A stretch of DNA of 64,000 nucleotides from Trichopria drosophilae (lineage: Eukaryota; Arthropoda; Insecta; Hymenoptera; Diapriidae). Positions 24,036-36,500 of this stretch are shown one piece after another. Numbering within the stretch: position 1 is the stretch's first letter; the number at the start of each line of letters is the position of its first letter. The DNA lies in contig CM059582.1 in the NCBI GenBank assembly GCA_030407085.1, positions 26,177,001 through 26,241,000 on the forward strand, given 5' to 3'. Under the pieces are notes generated by a model, which saw only the letters and a list, made by a program, of their open reading frames with translations, was not told the DNA's origin and did no database searches. Made by a program: the position numbers and the translations under genes.

Positions 24036-25432
24036 AGGTAATTTTATTTTATTTTATTTTATTTTATTTTATTTATAAGTACGTATATTATTAGTATTAT
24101 TTATAAGTAACAATAATAAAACGAATAGAATAAAGTATATAATTGAATAAAAATATAACAATAAAATTTAATAATAACAAAAAATGAGATTTTTGCAAGT
24201 TGTTTTGAAAGAGTTTATGTGCCTTACATCTCTTAAAAAACTCGGAAGAGCATTCCAAAATCTACGAAGACAATACGTTGATGAATAAAAACAATAGTTA
24301 GTAGTGCAATTAAACTCATATAAAGGCCTTAAAGATCTAATATGATAACAAGATTCCCTAAATTCAAAAATATTGCATATTTCAGACGAAGAAATAAATC
24401 CATTAAGTGAATTAAAAACCGTAACCAAATCATTGTAGCGATGAATCGAATGTATGGTGGGAATCTGAAATTTATTGGCAATGGAACTATAATTATGATC
24501 ATAGAAACTCATGGGTCGGTTAGTCTTGGTCGACAAATAACGTAGAAACTTATGTTGAGTTGATTCCAACAACTTAATATCCACATCAGTGTGAGGTGAC
24601 CAAATCTGCGATCCATAAGTCAATATTGGCAAAACAAGTGACTTATATAAACTTATAATCGCTGAGTGATTTTTAAAGAATTTAGTGGAGTACCTTAGGA
24701 AGCCCAGTTTACGATATGCTTTATTGGATGCAGCAGTCAGATGATCACGAAAGTTAAATTTATGGTTGAAAATAACACCTAGATCTTTAATTGCAAAAGT
24801 GGTGGATAATCTATTATTTTTTACAAAGTAATCAGTATTGAGAGTGTTAGATGACTTGGAAATATTCATAACTTTGCATTTTTCAACATTTAAATCCAAA
24901 TTAAAGGTTTCACACCAACTGACTATACTATCGATATCAGCTTGCAACATTTTGGCATCATCAGAAGATTGGACTGCTGCATACAATTTAATATCGTCAG
25001 CAAATAATAAAATGTTAGCAAATTTAACCTCATGAATAATATCATTTATAAACAAAATAAACAAAAGAGGACCCAAATGGGAACCTTGGGGTACACCAGA
25101 TGAAGCCGTATAAACATTAGATTCAATTCCCTTAATCCTAACTATTTGCTTCCTGTTTAAAATGAATGAAATAATCCATTGAAGCAAAGAACCGCCTATT
25201 CCAAGAATTTGTAATTTAGAAAATAATAAAGAATGGTCAACACTATCAAAAGCCTTAGCGAAGTCCAAGTATACCGAGTCCACCTGTGAGCGACCATCAG
25301 AAATAGTACCATTAACATAGTCAGAAAAGAGTAACAAATTCGTGATAGTAGATCTACCTTTCGTGAAACCATGTTGACTGGAAGAAATATATTGCATTAA
25401 AATTTTAGATAGTTTACGCGTAACTATAGAAT
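24036..25432 (-). mobile_element. LINE element B, 5'-truncated, inserted in A
   Basis: A 409-codon open frame on the minus strand (24168-25397) containing SQHGFTKGRST (7-17), YLDFAKAFDSVDH (43-55), [15 protein letters not shown] (99-113), LFADDIKLY (131-139) and the C-terminal LVLPILTYGSQIWSPH and SFYDHNYSSI motifs. The 3' tail is a TAAAA repeat at 24036-24065. No endonuclease is present because the element is 5'-truncated at about 25432. The RT frame is undamaged, suggesting a fairly young insertion; jockey/CR1-type by its motifs, clade not determined. Confidence 0.9.
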
Positions 25433-26245
25433 CAAATTAATATGTTCACAGATTGTTTTCAAGACAGTTGCTGGAATATTGTCCGAGCCAGGTGATTTTT
25501 TACAATTTAGTCCTGCGATTATAGAGTCGATTTCTCCAGTATTTACAGGTGTGAAAAATAACGAATTATCAATTGGTGTTCTAGTTGACGTTCCCTTGAT
25601 GTCCCCTGAAATTTGTGCCGCAAGTTTTTCACCAATGTTTACGAAGAAGTGATTAAATTCGTTAGCAATATCCTTTGGGTTGTCTATATCTTCTCCATCG
25701 TCTGAGCAGACCCTATGAGGAAGTTGTGACGTTGGTTTGGATTTATTATGGATGATGTCGTTTACGATGTTCCACATGCGTTTAGGATTGTTGCCGTTCC
25801 TTACTACAAGTTGCTTATAATAATTACGCTTCGTTTTCAATATCTTGTTGCTTAGTTCATTTCGAAAACTTTTGAACCTTTTATAATGGTCTGGATGTTT
25901 AGAGGTCATAGCTTTTCGATAAAGGAAGTCCCGTTGTTTGATAGAGTTGATAAGGTCCTTTGTTACCCAATCTTTTTTTCTTGATTTAGATTTACGAAGG
26001 ATACATGTTGATTGAATTATAAGGTTGCTGATTATATTTGTAAAAGTCGTTGCACAGTTCTCCACATCTGTATTACAGGTAATTTGTTTCCAATCGGTTT
26101 TTGCTGCAAGCTTGTATAGTTTTTTATAATTAAGGTATGATTCCATATCGTGGTTTTTAATTTCTCTTGATGATTTTTCGTTGCTTAGATTTATATTAAG
26201 CAGAATAGGAAAATGGTCTGTGATAGTACTATACTTATAGTCAGT
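25433..26245 (-). mobile_element. LINE element A, 5' segment (endonuclease end and linker)
   Basis: Open minus-strand frame. It begins near 26240 with the last part of an apurinic-type endonuclease (STITDHFPILLNI), then a linker with KKDWVTKDL and SPGSDNIPATVLKTICEHI, the usual lead-in to a LINE reverse transcriptase. The frame is broken at 25432 by element B and continues at 24035 (LAHLINLCFEKGIFPDCF). Confidence 0.85.
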
Positions 26246-26378
26246 GATTATACTATTATACTATATTTTTATACTTTTGTACCAATTGTTCACAAGCGTT
26301 TAACTGCGCTATACCATGTTATGTACATTTATAGAAGGGCTTCAGGCCTGTTTAATAAATAAATAAAGATACAATTGT
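26246..26378 (+). mobile_element. LINE relic K, 3' UTR and tail
   Basis: Plus-strand tail ending in AATAAATAAATAAAG preceded by a GGGCTTCAGGCCTG hairpin, as in LINE 3' ends. Position and the ACTATTATACTATA repeat shared with 23150-23175 suggest it is the end of element K beyond inserted A. Confidence 0.55.
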
Positions 26379-26395
26379 AATTCTTTATTTTTTAG

Positions 26396-26622
26396 AAAAC
26401 AAAAACACTTCTTCACCGAGTGTACAAGAAGTGTATGGCACTCCATCCACAAACGCAGCAACTATCATTGATGCCTTGCGACGTCAACAACATGTATCAA
26501 CAATGGACATTCCACGAAATCCATCCGAAATGGTAGAAACCAATCATTCGTCCCATCGATTTACGCAAGAATTACGACTTTCAACATTCGCTGGCTTGAA
26601 AGGTCAGCAGCGAGTTCGATAA
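26396..26622 (+). CDS. Candidate terminal exon of an unrecognised gene
   Basis: After a pyrimidine-rich tract and TTTTAG (26390-26395), an open frame of 74 codons follows (after two bases that complete a split codon). It reads NKNTSSPSVQEV..LSTFAGLKGQQRVR and stops at 26622. Composition is balanced and protein-like and GC is higher than in the neighbourhood. The following 700 bases look like a 3' UTR, with AATAAA at 27376-27381. No domain is recognised. Upstream exons would lie to the left of the nested LINEs but none could be identified. It converges on CCT4. Alternatively it is an orphaned exon. Confidence 0.4.
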
Positions 26623-27039
26623 TGACAAATTCGACAGACTGACACGTTTGCCTTCCACAGTTCGAAACTGCAAACTGTCTTTTGTACGATCGTTTGCATT
26701 TTACTTCCGAAAAGACTGCTGAGATTTCTCTCGTTCCTCGCACAACTATCGGTGCTTTGGAAACTTACTCAACGAATATTTGTTTTAACTATTGATCAAA
26801 GTTTCATGAGATTTTGCTTTGCTAGACAAATGTACTTAATTTTTACGATAAACAGAATAATTTAAGTACTTTAAAACTGCCGCAATTAAGTGAAAATGTT
26901 CAGTAGCGTTCAATAAGATTCTGAAAATATTTTTATGCAAATTTTAGAATTTTGTTGTCGCAGTTATTTACAATCGAATTTAAAATCTGCCATTCTAACC
27001 TCAAATAAATGAGACAAGTTTTAACATATTTCAGATATA

Positions 27040-27200
27040 CAGTAGGACCTCTCTTATTCTAATCGTTCCCCCACTATCACACGAAAAGTCAACGAATCAC
27101 AAGCTCGCACGCAAAGTAAGTGGGGGTAAGGGGAAAATTAGAATAAGAGAGGTCGGCGCCACGAAAAACGTTACTAATTAGAATAAGAGAGGTCCTACTG
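27040..27200. mobile_element. CAGTAG MITE, short copy
   Basis: 161 bp with ends CAGTAGGACCTCTCTTATTC and GAATAAGAGAGGTCCTACTG and TA on both sides. Shorter than the 235-bp relatives at 46624 and 47125, hence internally deleted. It sits in the presumed 3' UTR of the candidate gene ending at 26622. Confidence 0.9.
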
Positions 27201-27499
27201 TAAAATGGCAGATATTTAAATTCCATTAATTGGATTGTACCTGTTAAAATCTCCAACTCGATAGCAGATTTTTTAGTCAAACATAACCTTACATCCCAGA
27301 CCAATCGAAAACGTTTTCACTGTACTAAGTATTGTAAATTGTTATCCCGTTGAAAGATTTTCAATTGCTAGGATGAATAAATTGTAATATTTTATTAAAA
27401 TAAATAGTTTTCTTTTTAATAAAACACATTTATCATTTCCACAAATTTTTCAGGAAAAGGAACAAGAAATTAAGGTAACGACACAATTTCTATCTTCAA

Positions 27500-27505
27500 T
27501 TTATT
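27500..27505 (-). terminator. Polyadenylation signal for CCT4
   Basis: AATAAA on the minus strand about 95 bases after the CCT4 stop. The plus-strand AATAAA at 27376 means the two convergent transcripts may overlap. Confidence 0.5.
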
Positions 27506-27597
27506 ATCGAATCTTATAAACTTGTAGGCGTGTAAAAAAAAATAACTTGCATTAATCGAAGCGGTAAAACATTTTTTGTGTAGTTTCTAATTATTAA

Positions 27598-30500
27598 TCA
27601 CTGCACTGTGTTAACTATATCATCAATTTTCAATATACTGCGAACAGTCTCGGAGGCCAAAGTGATTGCACTTATAGAAACTAAGAGTGGTTGAACAACA
27701 TCTTCGTCGAGCATGCTGGTGATTGTTCCTTTGCGTACATTGATACCTGCGTTTGTTTCGTACTTTGCATGACGATTACGTAATTCTGTGACGGTTGCAA
27801 TGGGGTTCAATCCGGCATTTTCTGCGAGGGTTGAAGGAATTACCTGCGATATTAAAAACAAATGATTATTTATTACATTTACTAAATGTTTAATTAACCC
27901 ATTTTGAGCACCAGATTAAACGTCGATAATTTGCATATAAAAGCATTTGGAAAAATTGTACTCCCATTTCTGCCGTAAATTGTATGCTCTTTCAGAATCT
28001 TTCCATAAAATTTCGATAAAATGAAAAGCAAAAATGTTATACACGTTTTTTTATTAAAAAAAAACATGGTTTTTAAACATTTATTTTTCATTCTAACATC
28101 ACTTTCACCTCGGAAATTGGTTTCGAAAGGACGTCTAAGGTGAAAATATCGCGTGATTGGATACTTAGGATTAAAACGTACCGTGTTCTAATTTGAATTT
28201 CAAGATGGCGACTTCCAAAATGGCGCCTAGAAGCCCAAAAATCTTTGTAAAACTTAACAAATTTTTTTCTTGAAAACTATAGACTTTAGAGAAAATTTGA
28301 TAAGAACAAAAATGTCTTAGAATTGGTTAAAGAAGTTTCTCAAATTTTTTCAGATTTTTTAAATGAATTTTTTTTTAAATTTCGATTTTTTTAATTTTCA
28401 AAAAACCAAAAAGTGTTTTTCTTTAAAACTATAGACTTAGAGAAAATTTGCTAAGAACAAAAATGTCTTAGAATTGGTTAAAGAAACTTCTCAAATTTTA
28501 TCACAATGTATTGATACGCTTTTTGGTTTTTTGAAAATTAAAAAAATCGAAATTTAAAAAAAAATTCATTTAAAAAATCTGAAAAAATTTGAGAAGCTTC
28601 ATTTACCAATTCTAAGATATTTTTATTCTTAGCAAATTTTCTGTAAAGTCTATAGTTTTTAAGAAAAACACTTTTTGGTTTTTTGAAAATTAAAAAAATC
28701 GAAATTTAAAAAAAAATTCATTTAAAAAATCTGAAAAAATTTGAGAAGCTTCTTTGACCAATTCTAAGATATTTTTATTCTTAGCAAATTTTCTGTAAAG
28801 TCTATAGTTTTTAAGAAAAACACTTTTTGGTTTTTTGAAAATTAAAAAAATCGAAATTTAAAAAAAAATTCATTTAAAAAATCTGAAAAAATTTGAGAAA
28901 CTTCTTTAACCAATTCTAAGACATTTTTGTTCTTATCAAATTTTCTCTAAAGTCTATAGTTTTCAAGAAAAAAATTTGTTAAGTTTTACAAAGATTTTTG
29001 AGCTTCTAGGCGCCATTTTGGAAGTCGCCATCTTGAAATTCAAATTAGAACACGGTACGTTTTAATCCTAAGTATCCAATCACGCGATATTTTCACCTTA
29101 GACGTCTTTTCTAAACCAATTTCCGAGGTGAAAGTGATGTTAGAATGAAAAATAAATGTTTAAAAACCATGTTTTTTTTTAATAAAAAAAACGTGTATAA
29201 CATTTTTGCTTTTCATTTTATCGAAATTTTATTGAAAGATTCTAAAAGAGCATATAATTTTACGTCAGAAATAGTGGGAGTAAAATTTTTCCAAATGCTT
29301 TTATATGCAAATTATCGATGTTTAAACTGATGCTCAAAATGTGTCCGTTTAGGCCTTAATGGGTTAAACTAACCTCCAAAGCGTTGGCGAAGGCTTTTAT
29401 GCAGTAACCGTCGACTCCTTTAACTGTGCTTGCGTATTCGCTCAAGGCCATGGAAAGTAGAATTTCTAGTGCGCCACCACCGGGGATTACAGCATTTTGT
29501 TTAACGAGACAGCGAACGACACAAAGTGCATCATGCAACGATCGTCCTGCTTCTTCCAGCACAAGTTTATTGCTGCCTCGTACAACTATCGTTACAGTTT
29601 TTCCTTGATTTTGAATTCCAGTGATCTGAAATAATTTTAATTAGTTTTATGTAAGGAAATTAACCACTTCAGTGGTAGCTGTTTAGAAAAAGAAAGTGCC
29701 AGAAGTGGTACGGGTTCCATTTTTTCCTAAAATATATCATTTAACATTTAATTAATCATTTAAAAAATCAAGTAATATTTCACATTTATGTCGGCCATCT
29801 TGGATCCGCCATTTTGAATTTACAAAATCTGACTTCAAATTCGTAATCAGCGAGCCAAAAAATTCCCGAGTACCAACTTTTATCGAAATCAAGTAAATTT
29901 TTTACATTCATGTCCGCCATCTTGGAACCGACATTTTGAATTTTCAAAATCTGATTTCAGATTTATAATCAGCGGCCCCGAAAACCCCCGAGAACCCAGT
30001 TTCATAAAGTTTGGGTAATTTTTCCCATTTCGGTCGGCCATCTTGGATCCGCCATTTTGAATTTTCAAAATCTAACTTCAGATTCGTAATCGGCGACCCC
30101 GAAAACCTCCGAGTAACAATTTTCAGCTGTTTTCCATATAAAGTGCGCACATTTTAATAAATTTAGCAATTTACAGCCGCCATATTGGATCCGCCATTTT
30201 GAATTTTCTCATTTTGACGACAGATTCATGCAAATTCATTAAGAATTGTAAAAGTTATTGCAAAATGTACACATGTGATCCAATACCACGTTTGTCAATA
30301 ATTTTTTTTATACATATATGATCCATTACCATTGAAGTGGTTAAAATAAGTGAGGTTATGTACCTTTACGAATTTTGAATTGCCCGTTTGAACTTCTTCG
30401 CAAAGTTCAGCATTTACGAGATTCTCAGGTACAAAGTGATCGAGGGAAGCAATTGGTCTGCAGCCTAAAGTTTTACAGACGAAGGGAATGTCTTCTCTTT

Positions 30501-33500
30501 CAATGTCTTTGATAACCATAACCTTGATTTTGTCCAGGAAATGAATCGCTAAATCACTGATGCCGTCTCGAAGTATGGACTTTTGTACGAGAAGGACGTT
30601 GCAGCCGGAACTTTTGATTTTCTTAACGATCTCTAAAATGTAAGCTCTTTCTTCCTTCAATACTCGATCCATTGCAGTATAGTCAGAAACAACAACGTTG
30701 TGATCCATCTAAAATATTTTAGTAAAATTTAATCATTTTATTTTTTATATTAGTCGATAAATACTTACATCAGTTTTTGGTGGTGAAATGCAGAATTGAA
30801 TTAGACCAATTTTAGCTTTTTCTACTCGTCTTGGACCATTGACGTTGCATGCTTTTTGAGTAAAAACTAAACCGTCGATTAGTGTCGTATCTTCTACAGT
30901 TCCACCCAACTTCATGATGACTTTGATATCCTGAATTAAATAATATTAAATTAATGAATATATTTCCTAATTTGAGAAAAAAACTGGTCAGTTTGTAAAA
31001 CAACTATTGCTGTGGCTCGCCCTTTGGCATTTTTGTATTATTTATATCCTGTATTCGTTTTTGTTATTGCCAATAAAGACGTGATTATTATTATTATTAT
31101 TATTATAATAATTACCTTTAAGTCTACAACATTTTCTTTGCCAGGTTCGAAAATTTTTAAGACTGCGTCAGCAGCAATTGGTGCAAGTAGACTCGATTGT
31201 TGCGAAACAACCTGAAAATAAATTGATATTAAAATAGTTTATTTTAGTTTAATAGTTTATACTTTTTTTTTATAATAAATAAAATATTACTTTTGAGTTT
31301 AACGATGTCGCTGCAGCCATAATAAGAGAAGATTTGTTAGAAATGTTGATTGCGACAGCATTTAGCGTTAAGAGTTCGACAGCTTTGGCAGCAGCCTTCT
31401 GGAAAGCGTCAGCGATTAATGTTGGATGAATGCCTTTCTGCAATAAGCGTTCTGCTGCTTCCAATAACGCACCAGCTATGATGACGACGCTAGTGGTTCC
31501 GTCACCTGCTTCGATGTCTTGAGCTTTAGATAATTCTACCAACTAAAACAAACGTTTTCATTATTTTAAATGTAAGAAAGGAATTTAGTTTAGTTATTTT
31601 AGGATTTTACCATTTTTGCAGCTGGATGTACGACATTCATTTCTTTAAGGATTGTCGCTCCATCGTTTGTAATTGTTACTTCCCCGTTTCCGGACTGAAT
31701 CTAATTATCGAAAACAATGAAGTAAGATATAGTATGTGAAAGTCTGTGAATTAAAATAATGTTTTTGATATTTACCATTTTGTCCATTCCTCTGGGACCC
31801 AAACTTGTGCGAATAGCATTACTAACAGCTGAAATAATTAATTTGACAAATTTTATAATTTTGTTTCAAATATTTTTTTAGACAAAAAGGATTTTATACA
31901 CAATTACAAGAATAAATGGATAACAGTGGTGGTACTTGAATACATGGTGAAATATAGAAAATAAAATAGAAAACGAAACAATAACTATATAAAGAAAAAC
32001 ATTTCGTAGAATGACTATAATATCAGCAATTCCAGTCTTTTATATTGTTCTCCGATTTGGTCCCCTCATTGTGCGCAGGATATTAGAATCTTAGAGTCTG
32101 TCTTGCACAAATTTATAAGTTATTTAGCTAAAAAAAAGGATCACCAATGACTCTTATTGATCACGATTATTCCGCTCTGGCAAAGTATTTTAATGTGCCC
32201 TCCATTAAATCTATTCATAATAGATTTGATTTAATCAATACTTTTAAAATAATGAAGGGCATCATTAAGTGTACCGAATTGAGACAGTCCTTTCCTTTAC
32301 GTCAGATTTCTTACAGCATTCGTTCACAGAGATTATTAATTGAGGAGGTTAATCGATTGGATATAGGGTATTATGCTCCGATAATCGGTTGCAGAGAGCA
32401 TGGAATTCACTTTTGCCTGAACTTCGAGAACTGGAGTCGTTATCGATATTTAAATCTCGAATTTTTGTAATGTTTTCCACTTTTGGATGAATTTTTTTTT
32501 ATTTATGTTAATTACATATTTATAGGTAGTGATTTAATTGTTATCTTATTTTTCTATTTTTCTACTGTATTGTTAAGTTTCACCTAATATTGTTATTATA
32601 TTTGGGTGTACTTCCGAAAGCCACACACCTCCAATTTATTTGAAACTACGTATACTTATGTAATTTAATGCGCTGATTACGAATTACATAGTGAAAATTG
32701 CCGACAAGGTCATCTTCAAGGTCAAAATGAAAAAAAAAAAACGCATTTATCTCCGAAAATACAAATCAGACGGAAAAAAGTTTCCAACAAAAAAGATAGA
32801 GAATCAAATTCTCTACAAAAAAGGTTAGATGCATTTTTATCGAAACATCGAAGGTAACGCCGTAATTGAAGGAAGAACATGAGAATAATCTGTTCGACGT
32901 GTTCCTTTTGTATCTGATGGTTGGAGGTTAGGGTAGTATAAAAAGGGGGGTCTGGGGGGCGGAGCCCCCCATAACGTAGGCACTCCCTAGATTCAAGCAT
33001 TGCTTTTCAAACTGTAGGAGGTAGCCGTAAATAATCATAAATCTGAACGGGAGGGGAGGGGGGGGGTATAAAAGTTAGTATAAAAAAGGGCAAAAATTGC
33101 CCTGATCCTGTCAACGGGAGCCGGAAATGCCTAGCAGAAAGTTCTGAGCACCGCAATTTCATCTAGTGGCGACAAGCCTAACTACATTGCAAAGAGAACG
33201 TTAACTAGATTATTGTCATGTTCCTCATCCGATTATGGCATTATTTTTGATATTTCGAAAAAAATGCATCTAACCTTTTTTGTAGAGAATTTGATTCTCT
33301 ATCTTTTTTGTTTGAAACTTTTTTCCGTCTGATTTGTATTTTCGGAAATAAATGCGAATAAATGCAAAAAAAAACGCGTTTTTTTCATTTTGACCTTGAA
33401 GATGACCTTGTCGGCAATTTTCATTACGAAATTCGTAATCAGCGCATCAAATTACGTAAGTATACGTATTTTCGAAAAAATTGGAGGTATGTGGCTTTCG

Positions 33501-36500
33501 GAAGTTTATCCTTATATTTTTATGTAATAGGCTTTTCGCCGTTGATTCTAAATAAATAAATAAATAAATATCAAAATTTGTTCAAGGAGGATTTACAGCA
33601 TGAAATAGATACGGATGAACGAACGGAACAGAAAAAGTTAAAGTAAAAGAAATGTTTAATCATAATATGAAATTAAATGCTGTTTACACGCAATTGTAAA
33701 GGATCTCTGAGATTCTAGGTCTCTAATACTAATATCCATGTTATTCCATTGCCTACCCAGCAATCAAAATGGTATTGAAATGTATCGACTTGGATTAATT
33801 TTTCGCTTTTGAAATTTTCGAATACATTCGAATCCAAAAATACTTCATTATTATTTTAATACAAAAATATGAATCTAAACGAATACACAAATAATATCGT
33901 TGCCAAAACTACTAAAAATGCTCGAAAAAGGCAAAAGTCGTGAATCCATCTGAATACAAATGAAGATTGAAATGATAATTTTTTAATACAATCGAATCCA
34001 TAAAAATAATAACAGTTAATTACCGGAATTAACGAATCCATTTCAATACATGACTGAGCAAAATAATGCCTGTTTTAATCCAAATGAATTTAAAATAAAT
34101 CAATACAAAAATTAAAGTGTGGTGAATTCATTTGAATACAAATTCTTAATGATTCTTCATTTTACTACAAATGAATCTATAAAAAACAAATAACTTCTGC
34201 TTTGAAGTGAAAAATATTAAAATTATGTTCATTTCGTAATAATTTCAATTACAAAAAAGTTATTTTCGAAAATAAAAGCCACAAATGACTTTTCATTCAA
34301 AATTTGGAATGTGAAATGTTTATTTTAAACCAATTTCCAATTACATTTAGCAGTGCTCTGTCAGAAATGGTACACTTCATTTAAGCGTTCAATACACAAG
34401 AGTCCAAAAAGTGTTGTACACTTAAATGAAATGTATTTGTACACTTATTGGACACCTAACTGACACTTATTTTCAAATTTAAGCATCTCGTAAACGGTAT
34501 GAGATACGTGAAATCTGATGAAATTTTGCTATGATGTGCGATGATTCAGCTGACATACACAATTCAAAGATTTCATAATTTTAGAAATCGAAAATTTCGA
34601 AAATTCTCGAATTATGTAGAGTGGCTTCGAATCATCGCACCAAGGTACCCCTGATTTATGTCAATTTCGTCAAATTTCACGTATCTCGTACCGTTTACAA
34701 GATATTGCGTAATTTAGAAAAAAAATTACAATATTTATTTTACCAACAAAAATATCTACTATTTACATGCATTCGTTCTTTTCAAAAGTCGATAAGCAAA
34801 TTATTACAAAAATGTAAAATATGGTAATAAATTTAGCAGATTATTTTTATGTACACAATTCATAAATGCTTCAACTATTTGTTAGTTTCACATCATCTTT
34901 TACAGCAAGGAGGTGGTCGAGTGATTACCACTCGAAGTTGTTGTGCGGGAGACCAGGGTTCGATTCTCGGATGCAAATTTTTTTTTTCACTAAATGTATG
35001 AACTGGGATTATTTTTGGATTTAAATATATTGCCATGCATTAAAATTTTTAATACATTTCAATCCTTTTTAATACTTTTAAGACCAAATAGCGCATTCAA
35101 ATGTATTGTAATGCATTCAAAATTTTCAATACATTTCAATGCATTTCCGATTGATGGATAGCAAGGCGAAAAACCACAGAGTAATAATATTGATTAGATT
35201 TACACGGTTTCTCGATAAGCACTTTAGGATAACGACATGGGTAATAATATTGATTATATCAAAATAAGTTTGAAGTAGCAGACGACCTAATATAACCTTT
35301 TAAGATTTTTCTTATAAATATTACATCATTGACCTTATGAATTGAATGAACAGTGGGAATATTAACCCATTAACGCCTGAAATGACAATTTTTATACTTC
35401 ATTGAAAACAATTGAGAGGTGCGTATCCTACTGTTTTCGAGGTCGCTTTTCAAGATTCCGAGGTCAAAATTGAGTTTCAGCCATCAGAAATTCCAATATG
35501 GCGCCGAACTTTTAAAAAAATTCCAAAAAATTGGGAATTATTTATTCCTATCAATTTTTTTCAAGCTATTAGAATATTGGGATTCTATTGAAACTCTGAA
35601 CAAAGGTCAACAAAATACGACAATTTTAAGGAAAAATTTTACTTTTATACCCTACATCATTCTAACAACCTCAAAATGGCGTCAACAATGAAAATGTCTT
35701 TGAGGAATTTCTGGACGCTCTAACTCAAAAACTACGAACTTTAAAAAAAAAATGCCCAGAATGAAAAATTCTTAAAATTCATCAAGCGATATAGTGGCAT
35801 TTTTTTAAAATTTTTTGATGACATTTTGAGAAATTTTTTTTCAACATTTTTTTCAAAATTGTAATTTATTTACAAAAAATTCTGAAAAAAATGTAGTGTA
35901 TTCTCTGATGAATTCTAAGAGTTATTTGTTCTATGCAATTTTTTTCGAGGAAATGAATTTCAAATATTATAGTTTAGGATTTTTTACCCCCAAAAACTAT
36001 TAACTTTTGGAAAAAATTGCAAAGAACAAAAAAACTCGTAGAATTCATAAGTGAATACACCTAATTTTTTTCAGAATTTTTCATAAATAAATTATGATTT
36101 TGAAAAAAATGTTGAAAAAAAATTTCTCAAAATGTCATCACAAAAATCTGAAAAAATTTCACTATATTTCTCGATTAATTGATTTATTGATTGAACTTTT
36201 CATTCTTAGCATTTTTTTATAACAGCGTGCAGTTTTTGAGTTAGAACGTTCAGAAATTTTTCAAAGAAATTTTCATTGTTGACGCCATTTTGTAAAAGTC
36301 AAATTTTTCCTTAAAATTGAAGTATTTTGTTCACCTTTGTTCAGAGTTTCAATAGAATCCCAATATTCTAATAGCTTGACAAAAATTGATAGGAATAAAT
36401 AATTCCCAATTTTTTGGAATTTTTTTAAAAGTTCGGCGCCATATTGGAATTCCTGATGGCTGAAACTCAATTTTGACCTCGGAATCTTGAAGAGTGACCT

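Larger units (their letters stand above)
33755..35165. repeat. Element with inverted ATTGAAATGTAT ends
   Basis: Left end CCAGCAATCAAAATGGTATTG and right end TGCATTTCCGATTGATGG correspond in inverted orientation, with AATACATTTCAAT-type words scattered throughout both arms (33780-34180 and 35030-35150). It encloses a 250-bp palindrome and a tRNA-like sequence. Confidence 0.45.

Noticed and set aside
29145..29330. Plus-strand ORF starting [15 protein letters not shown]
   Set aside because: The same peptide occurs on the minus strand at 27894-28091 because both are arms of the intron 8 palindrome; not genes.
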